Shown here: positions 29,102 to 37,227 of the stretch, piece by piece
Position numbering within the stretch: position 1 is the stretch's first letter
Layout: every line of letters starts with the position of its first letter
NCBI RefSeq assembly: GCF_900110505.1
Contig: NZ_FODZ01000008.1
Coordinates: 1 to 52,080 of the forward strand
From: Luteibacter sp. UNC138MFCol5.1
Lineage (GTDB): Bacteria; Pseudomonadota; Gammaproteobacteria; Xanthomonadales; Rhodanobacteraceae
Direction: 5' to 3'
Length of the DNA: 52,080 nucleotides
Notes under the pieces: generated by a model
The model's database searches: none
What the model was told of the DNA's origin: nothing
What the model saw: the letters and a program-made list of their open reading frames with translations, nothing else
Made by a program: the position numbers and the translations under genes

Positions 29102-30370
29102 TCAACCCGGCTCGTTACGCTCGACCTGCGACGGCACGCTCGTCACCGCCACGGCTGTGGCGCGCGCCACGCGACGGCGCTCGATGCGCGTGTACCAGGT
29201 CCAGGCACCAAGGCCGATGAGGCACATCGCGGTGGAACCGAGGGCGAGGTCGAGCATGTTGCCCGACAGGGCCGGCGAGAGGACCCCGGCGACCAGCGCC
29301 GTGAAGGCGAGGCTGCCGAAGGCCTGCACCGAGGAGACGCCGCCGCGCTGATCCGGGAAGCGATCGAGCAGCAGCAGGGTCAGCGTGGGGAACGCGAGCT
29401 GCACGCCCAGGCCGTACAGCGCCAGCGGCAGCGTCGACCACGGCACGCGCGGCGCGTCGAGCACCACGGCGAGCAGCAGGTTGAGGGCGCACGACGAAAG
29501 CATCGCCATGTAGCCCCAGCCCACGGTGCGCATCGCGCTGACGCGGCCCGCGACGCGGCCCGAGACGAAGGCGCCCGTGACCATGCCCGTCACGACGGGC
29601 ACGAATAGCCAGGGGAAGCCATCCGCCCCCAGGTGCAAAAGGTCGCGGATCAGATGCGGCGCCGATGCCACGTAAAGGAACAGGCCGGAGAAGTTGATCG
29701 AACCCGCGATTGCCAGCGGCCAGAACGGCCGGTCGCGAACGATGCGGCCGTAGCCTGCGAGCAGCGGCTTCGGCCGGAAGACCGTCCGCCGCTCCTCGGG
29801 ATGCGATTCGACGAGCAAGTACCCGACGGCCAGCGTCAGCGCCACCGTGAACGCCGACAACGCCCAGAAAATGCCCCGCCAGCCGTCGATCCCGAGCAGC
29901 CAGGCGCCGACGATCGGCGCGATCGCCGGCGCGATGCCGAAGATCATCATGACCTTCGACATCATGCGTTGCGCTTCCTCGCCCTGCATGGTGTCGCGCA
30001 CGACGGCGCGACCCACGACGATGCCCGCGCCGCCGGACAGGCCCTGCAGCACGCGGCAGCCGAGCAGGACGGCGAAGCTCGGCGCCAGGGCCGCGCCGAT
30101 GGACGCGGCCGTGTAGATCGCCATCGCGATGACGATCACCGGCTTGCGGCCGTAGGCATCCGACAGCGCGCCATGGAACAGGCTCATCACCGCATACGCC
30201 ATCAGGTACACGCTCAGCAGCTGCTGGAGCCCGACCGCGCTCACCTGGAAGTCGCGACCGATGTCCGGAAAGCCCGGGAAGATGGCGTCGATCGAGAACG
30301 GCCCGATCATGGTCAGGGCCGCGAGCAGCAGGGGCAGATAGCGACGCGGGTCGCGGGTCGCGGAGGACAT
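29102..30370 (-). CDS. Bcr/CflA-family MFS drug efflux transporter
   Basis: The 422-residue transporter has 12 predicted helices, with GPFSIDAIFPGFP in helix 1, the MFS loop motif GALSDAYGRKPV, and RVLQGLSGGAGIVVGRAVVRD, all typical of the bicyclomycin/chloramphenicol resistance group. By family it exports drugs or other solutes using the proton gradient. It is divergent from crcB. The true substrate is not predictable. Confidence 0.9.
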   Translation of the reverse strand: MSSATRDPRRYLPLLLAALTMIGPFSIDAIFPGFPDIGRDFQVSAVGLQQLLSVYLMAYAVMSLFHGALSDAYGRKPVIVIAMAIYTAASIGAALAPSFAVLLGCRVLQGLSGGAGIVVGRAVVRDTMQGEEAQRMMSKVMMIFGIAPAIAPIVGAWLLGIDGWRGIFWALSAFTVALTLAVGYLLVESHPEERRTVFRPKPLLAGYGRIVRDRPFWPLAIAGSINFSGLFLYVASAPHLIRDLLHLGADGFPWLFVPVVTGMVTGAFVSGRVAGRVSAMRTVGWGYMAMLSSCALNLLLAVVLDAPRVPWSTLPLALYGLGVQLAFPTLTLLLLDRFPDQRGGVSSVQAFGSLAFTALVAGVLSPALSGNMLDLALGSTAMCLIGLGAWTWYTRIERRRVARATAVAVTSVPSQVERNEPG

Positions 30371-30483
30371 GGTCCTGCAAGGCCGTGCGGGGAAAGATGG
30401 GCGAGTATACCTGCGGGGTCCGGCTCGCGGTCAGGCGGCCATCGGCCCATACTCCGTCCATCCCATGTCCACGAGAGGGTCGC

Positions 30484-30873
30484 GTGAGCTACACCGGATT
30501 CCTGGCCGTCGGCGTCGGCGGCACCCTTGGTTGCTGGTTGCGGTGGTGGCTCGCCGTCGCCCTCAACCCGTTGTTTCCTTCCGTTCCGCTGGGAACGCTC
30601 GCCGCGAATCTCGCCGGCGGCCTCGTGATGGGCATCGCGCTGGCATTGTTCGACCATTTCCAGGCCTTGCCGGTAGAGATGCGGCTCCTCGTCGCCACCG
30701 GCTTCCTCGGTGGCCTGACCACCTTTTCGACGTTTTCGGCCGAGGCGTCGATGCTGCTCCTGCGGGGGCAGTACGCGTGGTTCGCCGGACACGTCGCCGT
30801 CAACCTTCTGGGTTCGATCACGCTGACGGTCATCGGCCTCACCGCGACACGTGGAGTACTCAAGCACTTCTAG
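30484..30873 (+). CDS. crcB: Fluoride channel CrcB/Fluc
   Basis: This dual-topology fluoride exporter has 129 residues and four helices, with the family motifs GTLAANLAGG and GFLGGLTTFSTFSAE. The start is GTG 30484 with GAGG upstream (VSYTGFLAVG); a longer in-frame version has no family resemblance. I looked for a fluoride riboswitch in the 110 bases upstream and saw none. Confidence 0.93.
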   Translation: MSYTGFLAVGVGGTLGCWLRWWLAVALNPLFPSVPLGTLAANLAGGLVMGIALALFDHFQALPVEMRLLVATGFLGGLTTFSTFSAEASMLLLRGQYAWFAGHVAVNLLGSITLTVIGLTATRGVLKHF

Positions 30874-30926
30874 CAAGGCGCCGACGCCGCGCGGGGCGGC
30901 GCACGAGGGTCATAAGGAATCCATCC

Positions 30927-32051
30927 ATGAGCCACGATTCTTCTTCTCTCAAAGCACGTGCGCAGGAGCTGCTCCAGCACGCCGGGATCACCCTCGGCGG
31001 CAACCGCCCGACGGACATCGTCGTGCACGACGACCGCACCTACGCCCGGGTCTTCGCCCATGGCTCGCTGGGCTTCGGTGAGGCGTACATGGACGGCTGG
31101 TGGGATGTCCCCGACCTGCCGGGCTTCTTCTCCCGCGTGCTCTCGTCGCACCTCGACGACTCGCTGCGCACCCTCGACACGCTGATCGCGCACCTCAAGG
31201 CGCGGTTCCTCAACCTGCAACGCGGCGACCACGCATGGGATGTCGGCAGGCAGCACTACGACCTCGGCAACGATCTGTTCGAGGCGATGCTCGGCAAGCG
31301 CCTGGTGTATTCATGCGGCTACTGGGCCAACGCCGACAACCTCGACGACGCGCAGGAAGCCAAGCTCGACCTGATCTGCCGCAAGCTCCAGCTACGGCCC
31401 GGCCAGCGCATCCTCGACATCGGCTGCGGCTGGGGCGAGGCGCTGAAATACGCCGCGGAGCGCTACGGCGTCAGCGGCGTGGGCGTGACCATCTCGAAGG
31501 AACAGGCGGAGTTCGCGCGGGAGCTGTGCCAGGGCCTGCCGATCGAGATCCGCCTGCAGGATTACCACGAGCTCGACGAACGCTTCGACGCGATCCTCTC
31601 GGTGGGCATGTTCGAACACGTCGGCGGGAAGAACTACCGATCGTGGTTCGAAGTCGCACGGCGTTGCCTGCACCCCGAGGGACTCGCCCTGCTCCACACC
31701 ATCGGCAGCAACGGCACGCCGGGCCGTCCCGACCCGTGGATCGAGAAATACATCTTCCCGAACTCGGTCATTCCGTCCATGAGCCAGGTCGCGACCGCCC
31801 TCGAAGGCCTCTTCGTCGTCGAGGACTGGCACAACTTCGGGCCGGACTACGACCGCACACTGATGGCCTGGCAGGCGAATTTCGACGCGGCCTGGCCCAG
31901 GCTGGCCGGCCATTACGACGAACGGTTCCGGCGCATGTGGCATTTCTACCTCGGCTGTTCGGCCGGCGTGTTCCGCAGCCGGCGCGACCAGCTCTGGCAG
32001 CTGACGCTCTCGCCACAGGGTGTCCCCGGCGGCTACCGGGTGCCCCGCTGA
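30927..32051 (+). CDS. cfa: Cyclopropane-fatty-acyl-phospholipid synthase
   Basis: It methylates double bonds of membrane phospholipid acyl chains using S-adenosylmethionine. The 374 residues include the N-terminal lipid-binding region (GSLGFGEAYMDGWWD), the QHYDLGNDLF segment, the SAM loop LDIGCGWGEALKYAAE and the active-site SVGMFEHVGGKNY. AAGGA precedes ATG 30927. Membrane stress genes nearby are not obviously linked to it. Confidence 0.95.
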   Translation: MSHDSSSLKARAQELLQHAGITLGGNRPTDIVVHDDRTYARVFAHGSLGFGEAYMDGWWDVPDLPGFFSRVLSSHLDDSLRTLDTLIAHLKARFLNLQRGDHAWDVGRQHYDLGNDLFEAMLGKRLVYSCGYWANADNLDDAQEAKLDLICRKLQLRPGQRILDIGCGWGEALKYAAERYGVSGVGVTISKEQAEFARELCQGLPIEIRLQDYHELDERFDAILSVGMFEHVGGKNYRSWFEVARRCLHPEGLALLHTIGSNGTPGRPDPWIEKYIFPNSVIPSMSQVATALEGLFVVEDWHNFGPDYDRTLMAWQANFDAAWPRLAGHYDERFRRMWHFYLGCSAGVFRSRRDQLWQLTLSPQGVPGGYRVPR

Positions 32052-32070
32052 CGCGGAGCGTCCCCCGAGG

Positions 32071-32355
32071 TCAGCCCTGCGACTCGGCCACGTTGAAGGG
32101 CAGCACGCCCGGGGCGTGGCCTTCGGCGGCGGGGCGTCGCGGCTGCGCCGGGCGCGGCGACGACGGGGCGGTACGTCCGAGCGTGATGTTCTTCGAGGCA
32201 CGGACCTCGCGGTTGGCGAAGGTCCAGATCTCGCCCGTGGCGGTGATGAACACCGTCCAGTACAGGTCGGACTCCGGACCGTAGTCGATCAGGAAATGGG
32301 CGAAGCCTTCGCCCTTGGGCGTGTTCATCGGAAGTGGCGGATTCAGCTGCAGCAT
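32071..32355 (-). CDS. Conserved small protein of unknown function
   Basis: This 94-residue protein begins MLQLNPPLPMNTPKGEGFAH and has the pattern HFLIDYGPESDLYWTVFI...GEIWTFANREVRASKNITLGR. I recall similar short proteins in other proteobacteria, without an assigned function. The last 25 residues are Pro/Ala-rich. The start at 32355 has a strong GAGGAGG site. It converges on cfa. Confidence 0.8.
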   Translation of the reverse strand: MLQLNPPLPMNTPKGEGFAHFLIDYGPESDLYWTVFITATGEIWTFANREVRASKNITLGRTAPSSPRPAQPRRPAAEGHAPGVLPFNVAESQG

Positions 32356-32503
32356 GGGTTCCTCCTCGGTGCCCTCATTTGCAGCGAACGCTCGTGGCGA
32401 GCGAGTGAACGTGCCGTGGTTCACGCCTCACCCGTCGCGACCGCCCTTTTCTCCCCCGCCCCGGTAAAATGCCGGTCCAGTCACCCAAGCAGGAACACAG
32501 GGC

Positions 32504-32710
32504 GTGCAACGTAACTTCGCCGTATCCGTCGTCCATCCCGGCGGCAAACCCGCGCTCGAGATCGAGTTCAACGAAAAGGTGCACAACCTCGCCGGGGACT
32601 CGCTGTGGCTGTCCCTGGAAGACGGCACGTCGGAAGAGGACGCCGAAACCCTGCGCGCCCTGCTGGCCCGCATCGGTCACCGCATCACGGTAACGAACGT
32701 ACGCTCCTGA
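32504..32710 (+). CDS. Small protein of unknown function, 68 residues
   Basis: A short acidic soluble protein is predicted from GTG 32504 (MQRNFAVSVVHPGGKPALEI), with AGG-rich sequence upstream. It has balanced, protein-like composition, with EIEFNEKVHNLAGDSLWLSL and a terminal helix-strand. Its tail overlaps the end of the convergent membrane protein gene by 26 bases. Function unknown. Confidence 0.6.
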   Translation: MQRNFAVSVVHPGGKPALEIEFNEKVHNLAGDSLWLSLEDGTSEEDAETLRALLARIGHRITVTNVRS

Positions 32711-33122
32711 CCGGAGCGGCCGCGGTGTCCTTCACGGCCACCGCCAGGGGAACCACGTGGGGCGGCAGGCGGTGGTGGTTCACGCCGTGGACCTTGCCGC
32801 AGCCCAGGCAATGCCGGATGAGGCCGAGGCCCCGCCGCGCCGCGCGCGGCGAACCGAGCAGGCAACCGCACACATAGCAGCCGGCGATCGCGCCGCGGTC
32901 CCAGAGGCGAAGGCGCAGCGTCTGCACCGCGCCGATCGTCAGCGCGACGACGAGCGCGACGCCGAAGGTCCACGCGGGAAGGTTCGAATAGAGGGAAAGC
33001 GTGCCGAGGTCGCCCGGCATCTGCTGCGCGGCCTTCAGGCCCGCGGCGGCCATGCCGCCCGCTGCCAGGACGAGAACGCCCGGCAGGTACATCCGAAAGA
33101 CCATACGCCCGGCGTACGACAT
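32685..33122 (-). CDS. Small membrane protein with C-terminal zinc-ribbon-like cysteines
   Basis: This 145-residue protein has two predicted helices (about 11-30 and 50-68). Its C-terminal part carries CYVCGC (Cys82, Cys85, Cys87) and CLGCGKVH (Cys105, Cys108, His112), spaced like a zinc ribbon. It may bind metal on the cytoplasmic face. No family was recognised. Confidence 0.72.
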   Translation of the reverse strand: MSYAGRMVFRMYLPGVLVLAAGGMAAAGLKAAQQMPGDLGTLSLYSNLPAWTFGVALVVALTIGAVQTLRLRLWDRGAIAGCYVCGCLLGSPRAARRGLGLIRHCLGCGKVHGVNHHRLPPHVVPLAVAVKDTAAAPVRSVRSLP

Positions 33123-33240
33123 GACAGCCCCCTCTCCCTACCGGGTCCTCCCGGCGGTGGTGAGATTGTCGGTTGGGCGGTCTACCGATCGTGAACGGCG
33201 CGGACGAAATCGTTTGCGGCGCTCGGTGCGAGCGAGCGAT

Positions 33241-33294
33241 CGCCGATACGATCGGCTCCCACCCTTCGGTAGGGCTGCTTTGGCGGGAGCCGAT
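33241..33294. repeat. Second-type REP-like element with palindromic arms
   Basis: CGCCGATACGATCGGCTCCC contains the perfect small hairpin GCCGAT-ACG-ATCGGC. ATCGGCTCCC (33251-33260) is also perfectly inverted as GGGAGCCGAT (33285-33294). It shares most of its first 30 bases with 15551-15580 and lies downstream of the GH92 gene. Confidence 0.65.
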
Positions 33295-33330
33295 GGCGGA
33301 TGAGACAAAAGCCCCACCCGCCTCGGGCAC

Positions 33331-35766
33331 TCAGGCCGTCGCGGGCGCGCCGAACGACGGCGGACGGTCGTCCGGCGCCTTGCCGAACGCCTCGTTGGGC
33401 TTGTCGCCCATCACGAACGACAGCGTGCCGCCCGCGGTCAGGTCCTTGTGGGAGATCCAGCTCTTCGTCCAGGGCTTCCCGTTCCAGGTGACCGACTGGA
33501 TATACGGCCGGTCGGGACCGTTCTCCTTCGTCTCGATCACCAGCGTGCGACCGCCGCCGACCTTCACCTCGGCACGGTCGAGCAGCGGGCTGCCGAACAC
33601 GTAGTTGGTGCTGACCGGGTCCACGGCATACAGGCCCATCGCGCTCATGATGTACCACGCGCTCATCTGGCCGCAGTCCTCGTTGCCGGGCAGGCCGTCG
33701 GGCTCGGGCAGGAACATCGTGTCGAGCAGCATCCGCACGCGCGCCTGCGTCTTGTGATGCGCACCGGTGTACGCATAGAGGTAGGGCATGTGGTGCGCCG
33801 GCTCGTTGCCGAACGCGTACTGGCCCACCATGCCGGCGATGTCCGGCGGTGCGTTGTCCGGCAGCACCGGGTCGGCGTTGAACAGTCCGTCGAGCTTCTT
33901 CTCGAAGCCCTCCGCGCCGCCGAACAGGTCCATGTAGTTGTAGACGTCGTGCTGGTTGAGGAACGTCGCCTGCCACGCGTTGGATTCGGTGAAGTCGCGC
34001 CAGCGCTTCGAGTGACCGATCGCGATCGGATCGAACGGCTGGATCCAGCTGCCGTCCTCCGCGCGCGGCCGGACGAACTGCATGTCCTTGTCGAACACGT
34101 TGCGATAGTTCTGCGAACGCTTGCGCAGCAGCGCCGCGTCGTCGGCATGACCGAGCGCCTCGGCCATGTGCGCCACCGCCCAGTCGTCATAGGCGTACTC
34201 GAGCGTCTTGCTGACCGCCTCGCCTTCCTTGTCGCTGGGAATGAAGCCCATCTTCCGGTAGTACGGCAGGCCGAAATAGTCGTCCTGCATGGCCCGGCGA
34301 CGGAACACCGGCCAGCCCTTCGCGTAGTCGATGCCGGTGAAGCCCTTCGCCTGTGCCTCGGCCACCACCACCGCGGAGTGGTAGCCGATCATGCAGACCG
34401 TCTCGATGCCCTGCAGCGGCCACACGGGCGCGCCGCTCGGGCTTTCCACGGCCAGACGGACGAGGCCGTCGACGAGGTCGGGCACGCGTTCGGACTGGTA
34501 CAACGTGAACAGCGGGTGCTCGGCGCGATAGGTGTCCCACAGCGAATAGGTGCTGTAGTTGTGGCGGCCTTCCGGCAGCGTGTGGATCGCCTTGTCCATG
34601 CCGCGGTAACGGCCGTCGATGTCGCTGAAGACGGTTGGCGCGAGCATCGTGTGGTACATGGAGCTGTAGAACGTGCGCATGACCTTGTCCGACGAGGACT
34701 GGATGCGGATCTTCGACAGCTCCTGCTCCCACTCGGCTTCGGCGGACGCGCGGATGCCGTCGAAATCCCAGCCCGGCATTTCGCCGTCGACGTTGCGCAT
34801 GGCGCCGTCGATGTCCACGCCAGAGATACCGACCTTCACCAGCAGCGGCTCCTTCGACGCGTCGTCGAAGTGCAGCGCGGCCTTGAGGTGGTCGCCCTTC
34901 GCGGTGGACGTACCCTTCGGCAGCGCCTTGTCCTCGGAGTACAGCGTGACGCTGCTCACCGGACGCGAGAGCTTCATCGCGAAGTAGATCACGCGGCCGG
35001 CGGCCCACTGCCATACGCGACGACCGCCCACGAGCGTGTCGCCGTTGACCAGCGTGAGCTCGGCGTCCGTGACGTTGGCCGGCTTGTCCATCGCGTCGGC
35101 GAAGCCGTGCGTGAGGTCGACGAGGAGGTGCGCCTCGCCGCTCTTGCCGAACGTGTAGCGGTGCATGCCCGCGCGCAGGGTCGCGGTCATTTCCGCGAGG
35201 ATGTCGAAGCGCGTCAGCTTCGCGCGGTAGTAACCGGGATGCGCCTGCTCGCCGGTGTAGTGCGAGCGGTAGCCCTTGACGCCCGTCTTGTAGCCCTTCT
35301 CGGCCTTCTCGCCGCTCTGCTTCCTCGCATCGAAGCGCGATACGTAGTTCACGCCGTCGAAGTCGCGATCGCCGGGCTGCAGGAGCACGGGACCCATCGA
35401 CGGCATCACGAGGAAGTCGAGCATGTCGCTCGCGCCGGTGCCGGAAAGATGGGTGTGCGAGAAGCCCATGATCGACCCGTCGCCCTGGTGGTAACCGGAC
35501 GAGCCGTCCCACTGCGCGTTATACGTATCGGGACTCAGCTGCACCATGCCGAACGGCCGCGTCGCACCCGGGAAGGTGTGACCGTGGCCGCCCGTGCCGA
35601 CGAAGACGTCGACGTGACGCAGGACGCCATCGCCGGCGGTGCCGCCGCCGGTCGATGGCGCGTTCAGGCCATCCTGCACACCATGGGCCAGCGCGGTGAG
35701 GGAGCCGAACTGACCGACGGCCGTGACGGCGGCCATTCCCTGCAGAAAACGTCGACGGGTAACCAT
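33331..35766 (-). CDS. Glycoside hydrolase family 92 alpha-mannosidase (Tat-exported)
   Basis: GH92 enzymes are calcium-dependent exo-alpha-mannosidases acting on high-mannose N-glycans. The 811-residue precursor starts MVTRRRFLQGMAAVTAVG, a twin-arginine signal, then the GH92 N-domain (VDVFVGTGGHGHTFPGATRP) and catalytic domain with GNEPAHHMPYLYAYTG and GNEDCGQMSAWYIMSAMG, typical acidic motifs of the family. GGAGG precedes ATG 35766. It is the last gene of the mannoside operon, 24 bases after GH125. The linkage preference (1,2, 1,3 or other) cannot be set by sequence alone. Confidence 0.95.
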   Translation of the reverse strand: MVTRRRFLQGMAAVTAVGQFGSLTALAHGVQDGLNAPSTGGGTAGDGVLRHVDVFVGTGGHGHTFPGATRPFGMVQLSPDTYNAQWDGSSGYHQGDGSIMGFSHTHLSGTGASDMLDFLVMPSMGPVLLQPGDRDFDGVNYVSRFDARKQSGEKAEKGYKTGVKGYRSHYTGEQAHPGYYRAKLTRFDILAEMTATLRAGMHRYTFGKSGEAHLLVDLTHGFADAMDKPANVTDAELTLVNGDTLVGGRRVWQWAAGRVIYFAMKLSRPVSSVTLYSEDKALPKGTSTAKGDHLKAALHFDDASKEPLLVKVGISGVDIDGAMRNVDGEMPGWDFDGIRASAEAEWEQELSKIRIQSSSDKVMRTFYSSMYHTMLAPTVFSDIDGRYRGMDKAIHTLPEGRHNYSTYSLWDTYRAEHPLFTLYQSERVPDLVDGLVRLAVESPSGAPVWPLQGIETVCMIGYHSAVVVAEAQAKGFTGIDYAKGWPVFRRRAMQDDYFGLPYYRKMGFIPSDKEGEAVSKTLEYAYDDWAVAHMAEALGHADDAALLRKRSQNYRNVFDKDMQFVRPRAEDGSWIQPFDPIAIGHSKRWRDFTESNAWQATFLNQHDVYNYMDLFGGAEGFEKKLDGLFNADPVLPDNAPPDIAGMVGQYAFGNEPAHHMPYLYAYTGAHHKTQARVRMLLDTMFLPEPDGLPGNEDCGQMSAWYIMSAMGLYAVDPVSTNYVFGSPLLDRAEVKVGGGRTLVIETKENGPDRPYIQSVTWNGKPWTKSWISHKDLTAGGTLSFVMGDKPNEAFGKAPDDRPPSFGAPATA

Positions 35767-35790
35767 GAAACCTCCAGCGTGGGCGACGCG

Positions 35791-37227
35791 TCAGACGCGC
35801 CGCAGGGTATCGGGATGCTTGTCGGCGAGGTGAACGATCAGCTCGCCGAAGAGGGTGTTCGCCCAGGCGAACCACGAGCGCGTGAACTGCTTCGGGTCGT
35901 CCTGGTCGAAGGCTTCGTGCATGAAGCCGGTGCCGGCATGGGTCGTCTTCAGCCAGTGCAGGCACTGGCGGATCTCGGCCGTATCGTCGGTGGTGAAGGC
36001 CTTCATCATGATCGACATCGGCCAGATCATGCGCAGGCCTTCGTGCGGGCCGCCGATGCCCTCGCCCGCGCTGCCCTTGAAGAAGTACGGATTCTCCGCG
36101 CTCCACACGGCGGCGCGGGTGCGCGCGTAGCGCGCGTCGCGCGGCGTGCACTCGAGGTACGGCAACGCCAGCAGGCTCGGCACGTTGGCGTCGTCCATGA
36201 ACAGCGTGTTGCCGAAGCCGTCCACTTCGTACGCCCAGTAGTCGCCCTGCGCGCCCTTGATCGTGCCGTACTGCTCGAGCGCGGCGGAAATCTCGTCGGC
36301 CATCGCGTTGCATTCGTTCGCGAAGACCTGGTCGCCGAAGAGCGTGCCGTGCATCTGCGCCAGGCGGCGCAACGTGACGACGGCGAACAGGTTGCCCGGA
36401 ATGTTGAACGGATAGACGGTCGCGTCGTCCGACGGACGGAACATCGCGTGGATCAGACCCACCGGGCGCGTCGGCTGGCCGTAGCCGTCGAGGAACTGGC
36501 TCTCGGTCGGCTTGGGCGACGTGCGCTGGAAGTGGTACGGGCCGCGATCGTCCTTGCGCTGCTGCTCACGGAAGGTCTTGACGATCAGCTTCGTCGCCGC
36601 GCGCCAGGATTCGTCGAACGGCTCGCGGTCGCCGGTGGTCTGCCAGTAGCCGTGCGCGAGGCGGACGGGATAGCACAGCGAATCGATCTCCCACTTGCGC
36701 TCGGCGACGCCGGGGCGCATGTCGGTGTGATCGGCCTGGGCCCAGTCGAGCTCGCTCTTGCCGCGCGGATCGGGCAGGAAGGCGTTGGCGTACGGATCCA
36801 GCATGATGCAGCGCGCCTGGCGACGGATCAGCCCGCGGAACAGCTTGCGCAGCTTCTCGTCCTTCGGCGTCAGCGGCAGGTACGGCCACACCTGTGCCGA
36901 CGAATCGCGCAGCCACATCGCGTCGATGTCGCCGGTGACCACGAAGGTGTCTTCGAGACCGTCGAGGCGGCCCAGCTCGACCGTCGTGTCGAGGGTGTTC
37001 GGGAAGCAGTTCTCGAACAGCCACGCCAGTTCCGGATCGCCGATCTTCTTCTTCGTCGACGCGATCAGCGCTTCGACCGCCTCGCTGGTGAACTTGCGCT
37101 TGGCGAGCGGCGGGCGCTGCGTGGGAAAGCGCGAGGCGGCGGAGGCACCCATGCTCACGGTCGCGGTCATCGCGACACCGGGCACGAGCGAAAGCCATTT
37201 GACGAGGTTGCGGCGGCTGGGATTCAA
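35791..37227 (-). CDS. Glycoside hydrolase family 125 exo-alpha-1,6-mannosidase
   Basis: GH125 enzymes remove alpha-1,6-mannose without metal. The 478-residue protein has an N-terminal [11 protein letters not shown]at-like signal and the GH125 blocks [28 protein letters not shown], and [15 protein letters not shown]. The start codon is TTG 37227, with AAGGAAG 8 bases upstream; it overlaps the GH2 stop as TTGA. It complements GH92 in trimming N-glycan arms. Confidence 0.93.
   Translation of the reverse strand: MNPSRRNLVKWLSLVPGVAMTATVSMGASAASRFPTQRPPLAKRKFTSEAVEALIASTKKKIGDPELAWLFENCFPNTLDTTVELGRLDGLEDTFVVTGDIDAMWLRDSSAQVWPYLPLTPKDEKLRKLFRGLIRRQARCIMLDPYANAFLPDPRGKSELDWAQADHTDMRPGVAERKWEIDSLCYPVRLAHGYWQTTGDREPFDESWRAATKLIVKTFREQQRKDDRGPYHFQRTSPKPTESQFLDGYGQPTRPVGLIHAMFRPSDDATVYPFNIPGNLFAVVTLRRLAQMHGTLFGDQVFANECNAMADEISAALEQYGTIKGAQGDYWAYEVDGFGNTLFMDDANVPSLLALPYLECTPRDARYARTRAAVWSAENPYFFKGSAGEGIGGPHEGLRMIWPMSIMMKAFTTDDTAEIRQCLHWLKTTHAGTGFMHEAFDQDDPKQFTRSWFAWANTLFGELIVHLADKHPDTLRRV

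Noticed and set aside
30371-30483. Possible fluoride riboswitch upstream of crcB
   Set aside because: The short leader lacks the conserved pseudoknot segments of the crcB RNA motif as far as I can see by eye.
33300-33330. Terminator for the mannoside operon just after GH92
   Set aside because: There is a short GCTTTTG on the minus strand but the stem before it is weak and ambiguous.
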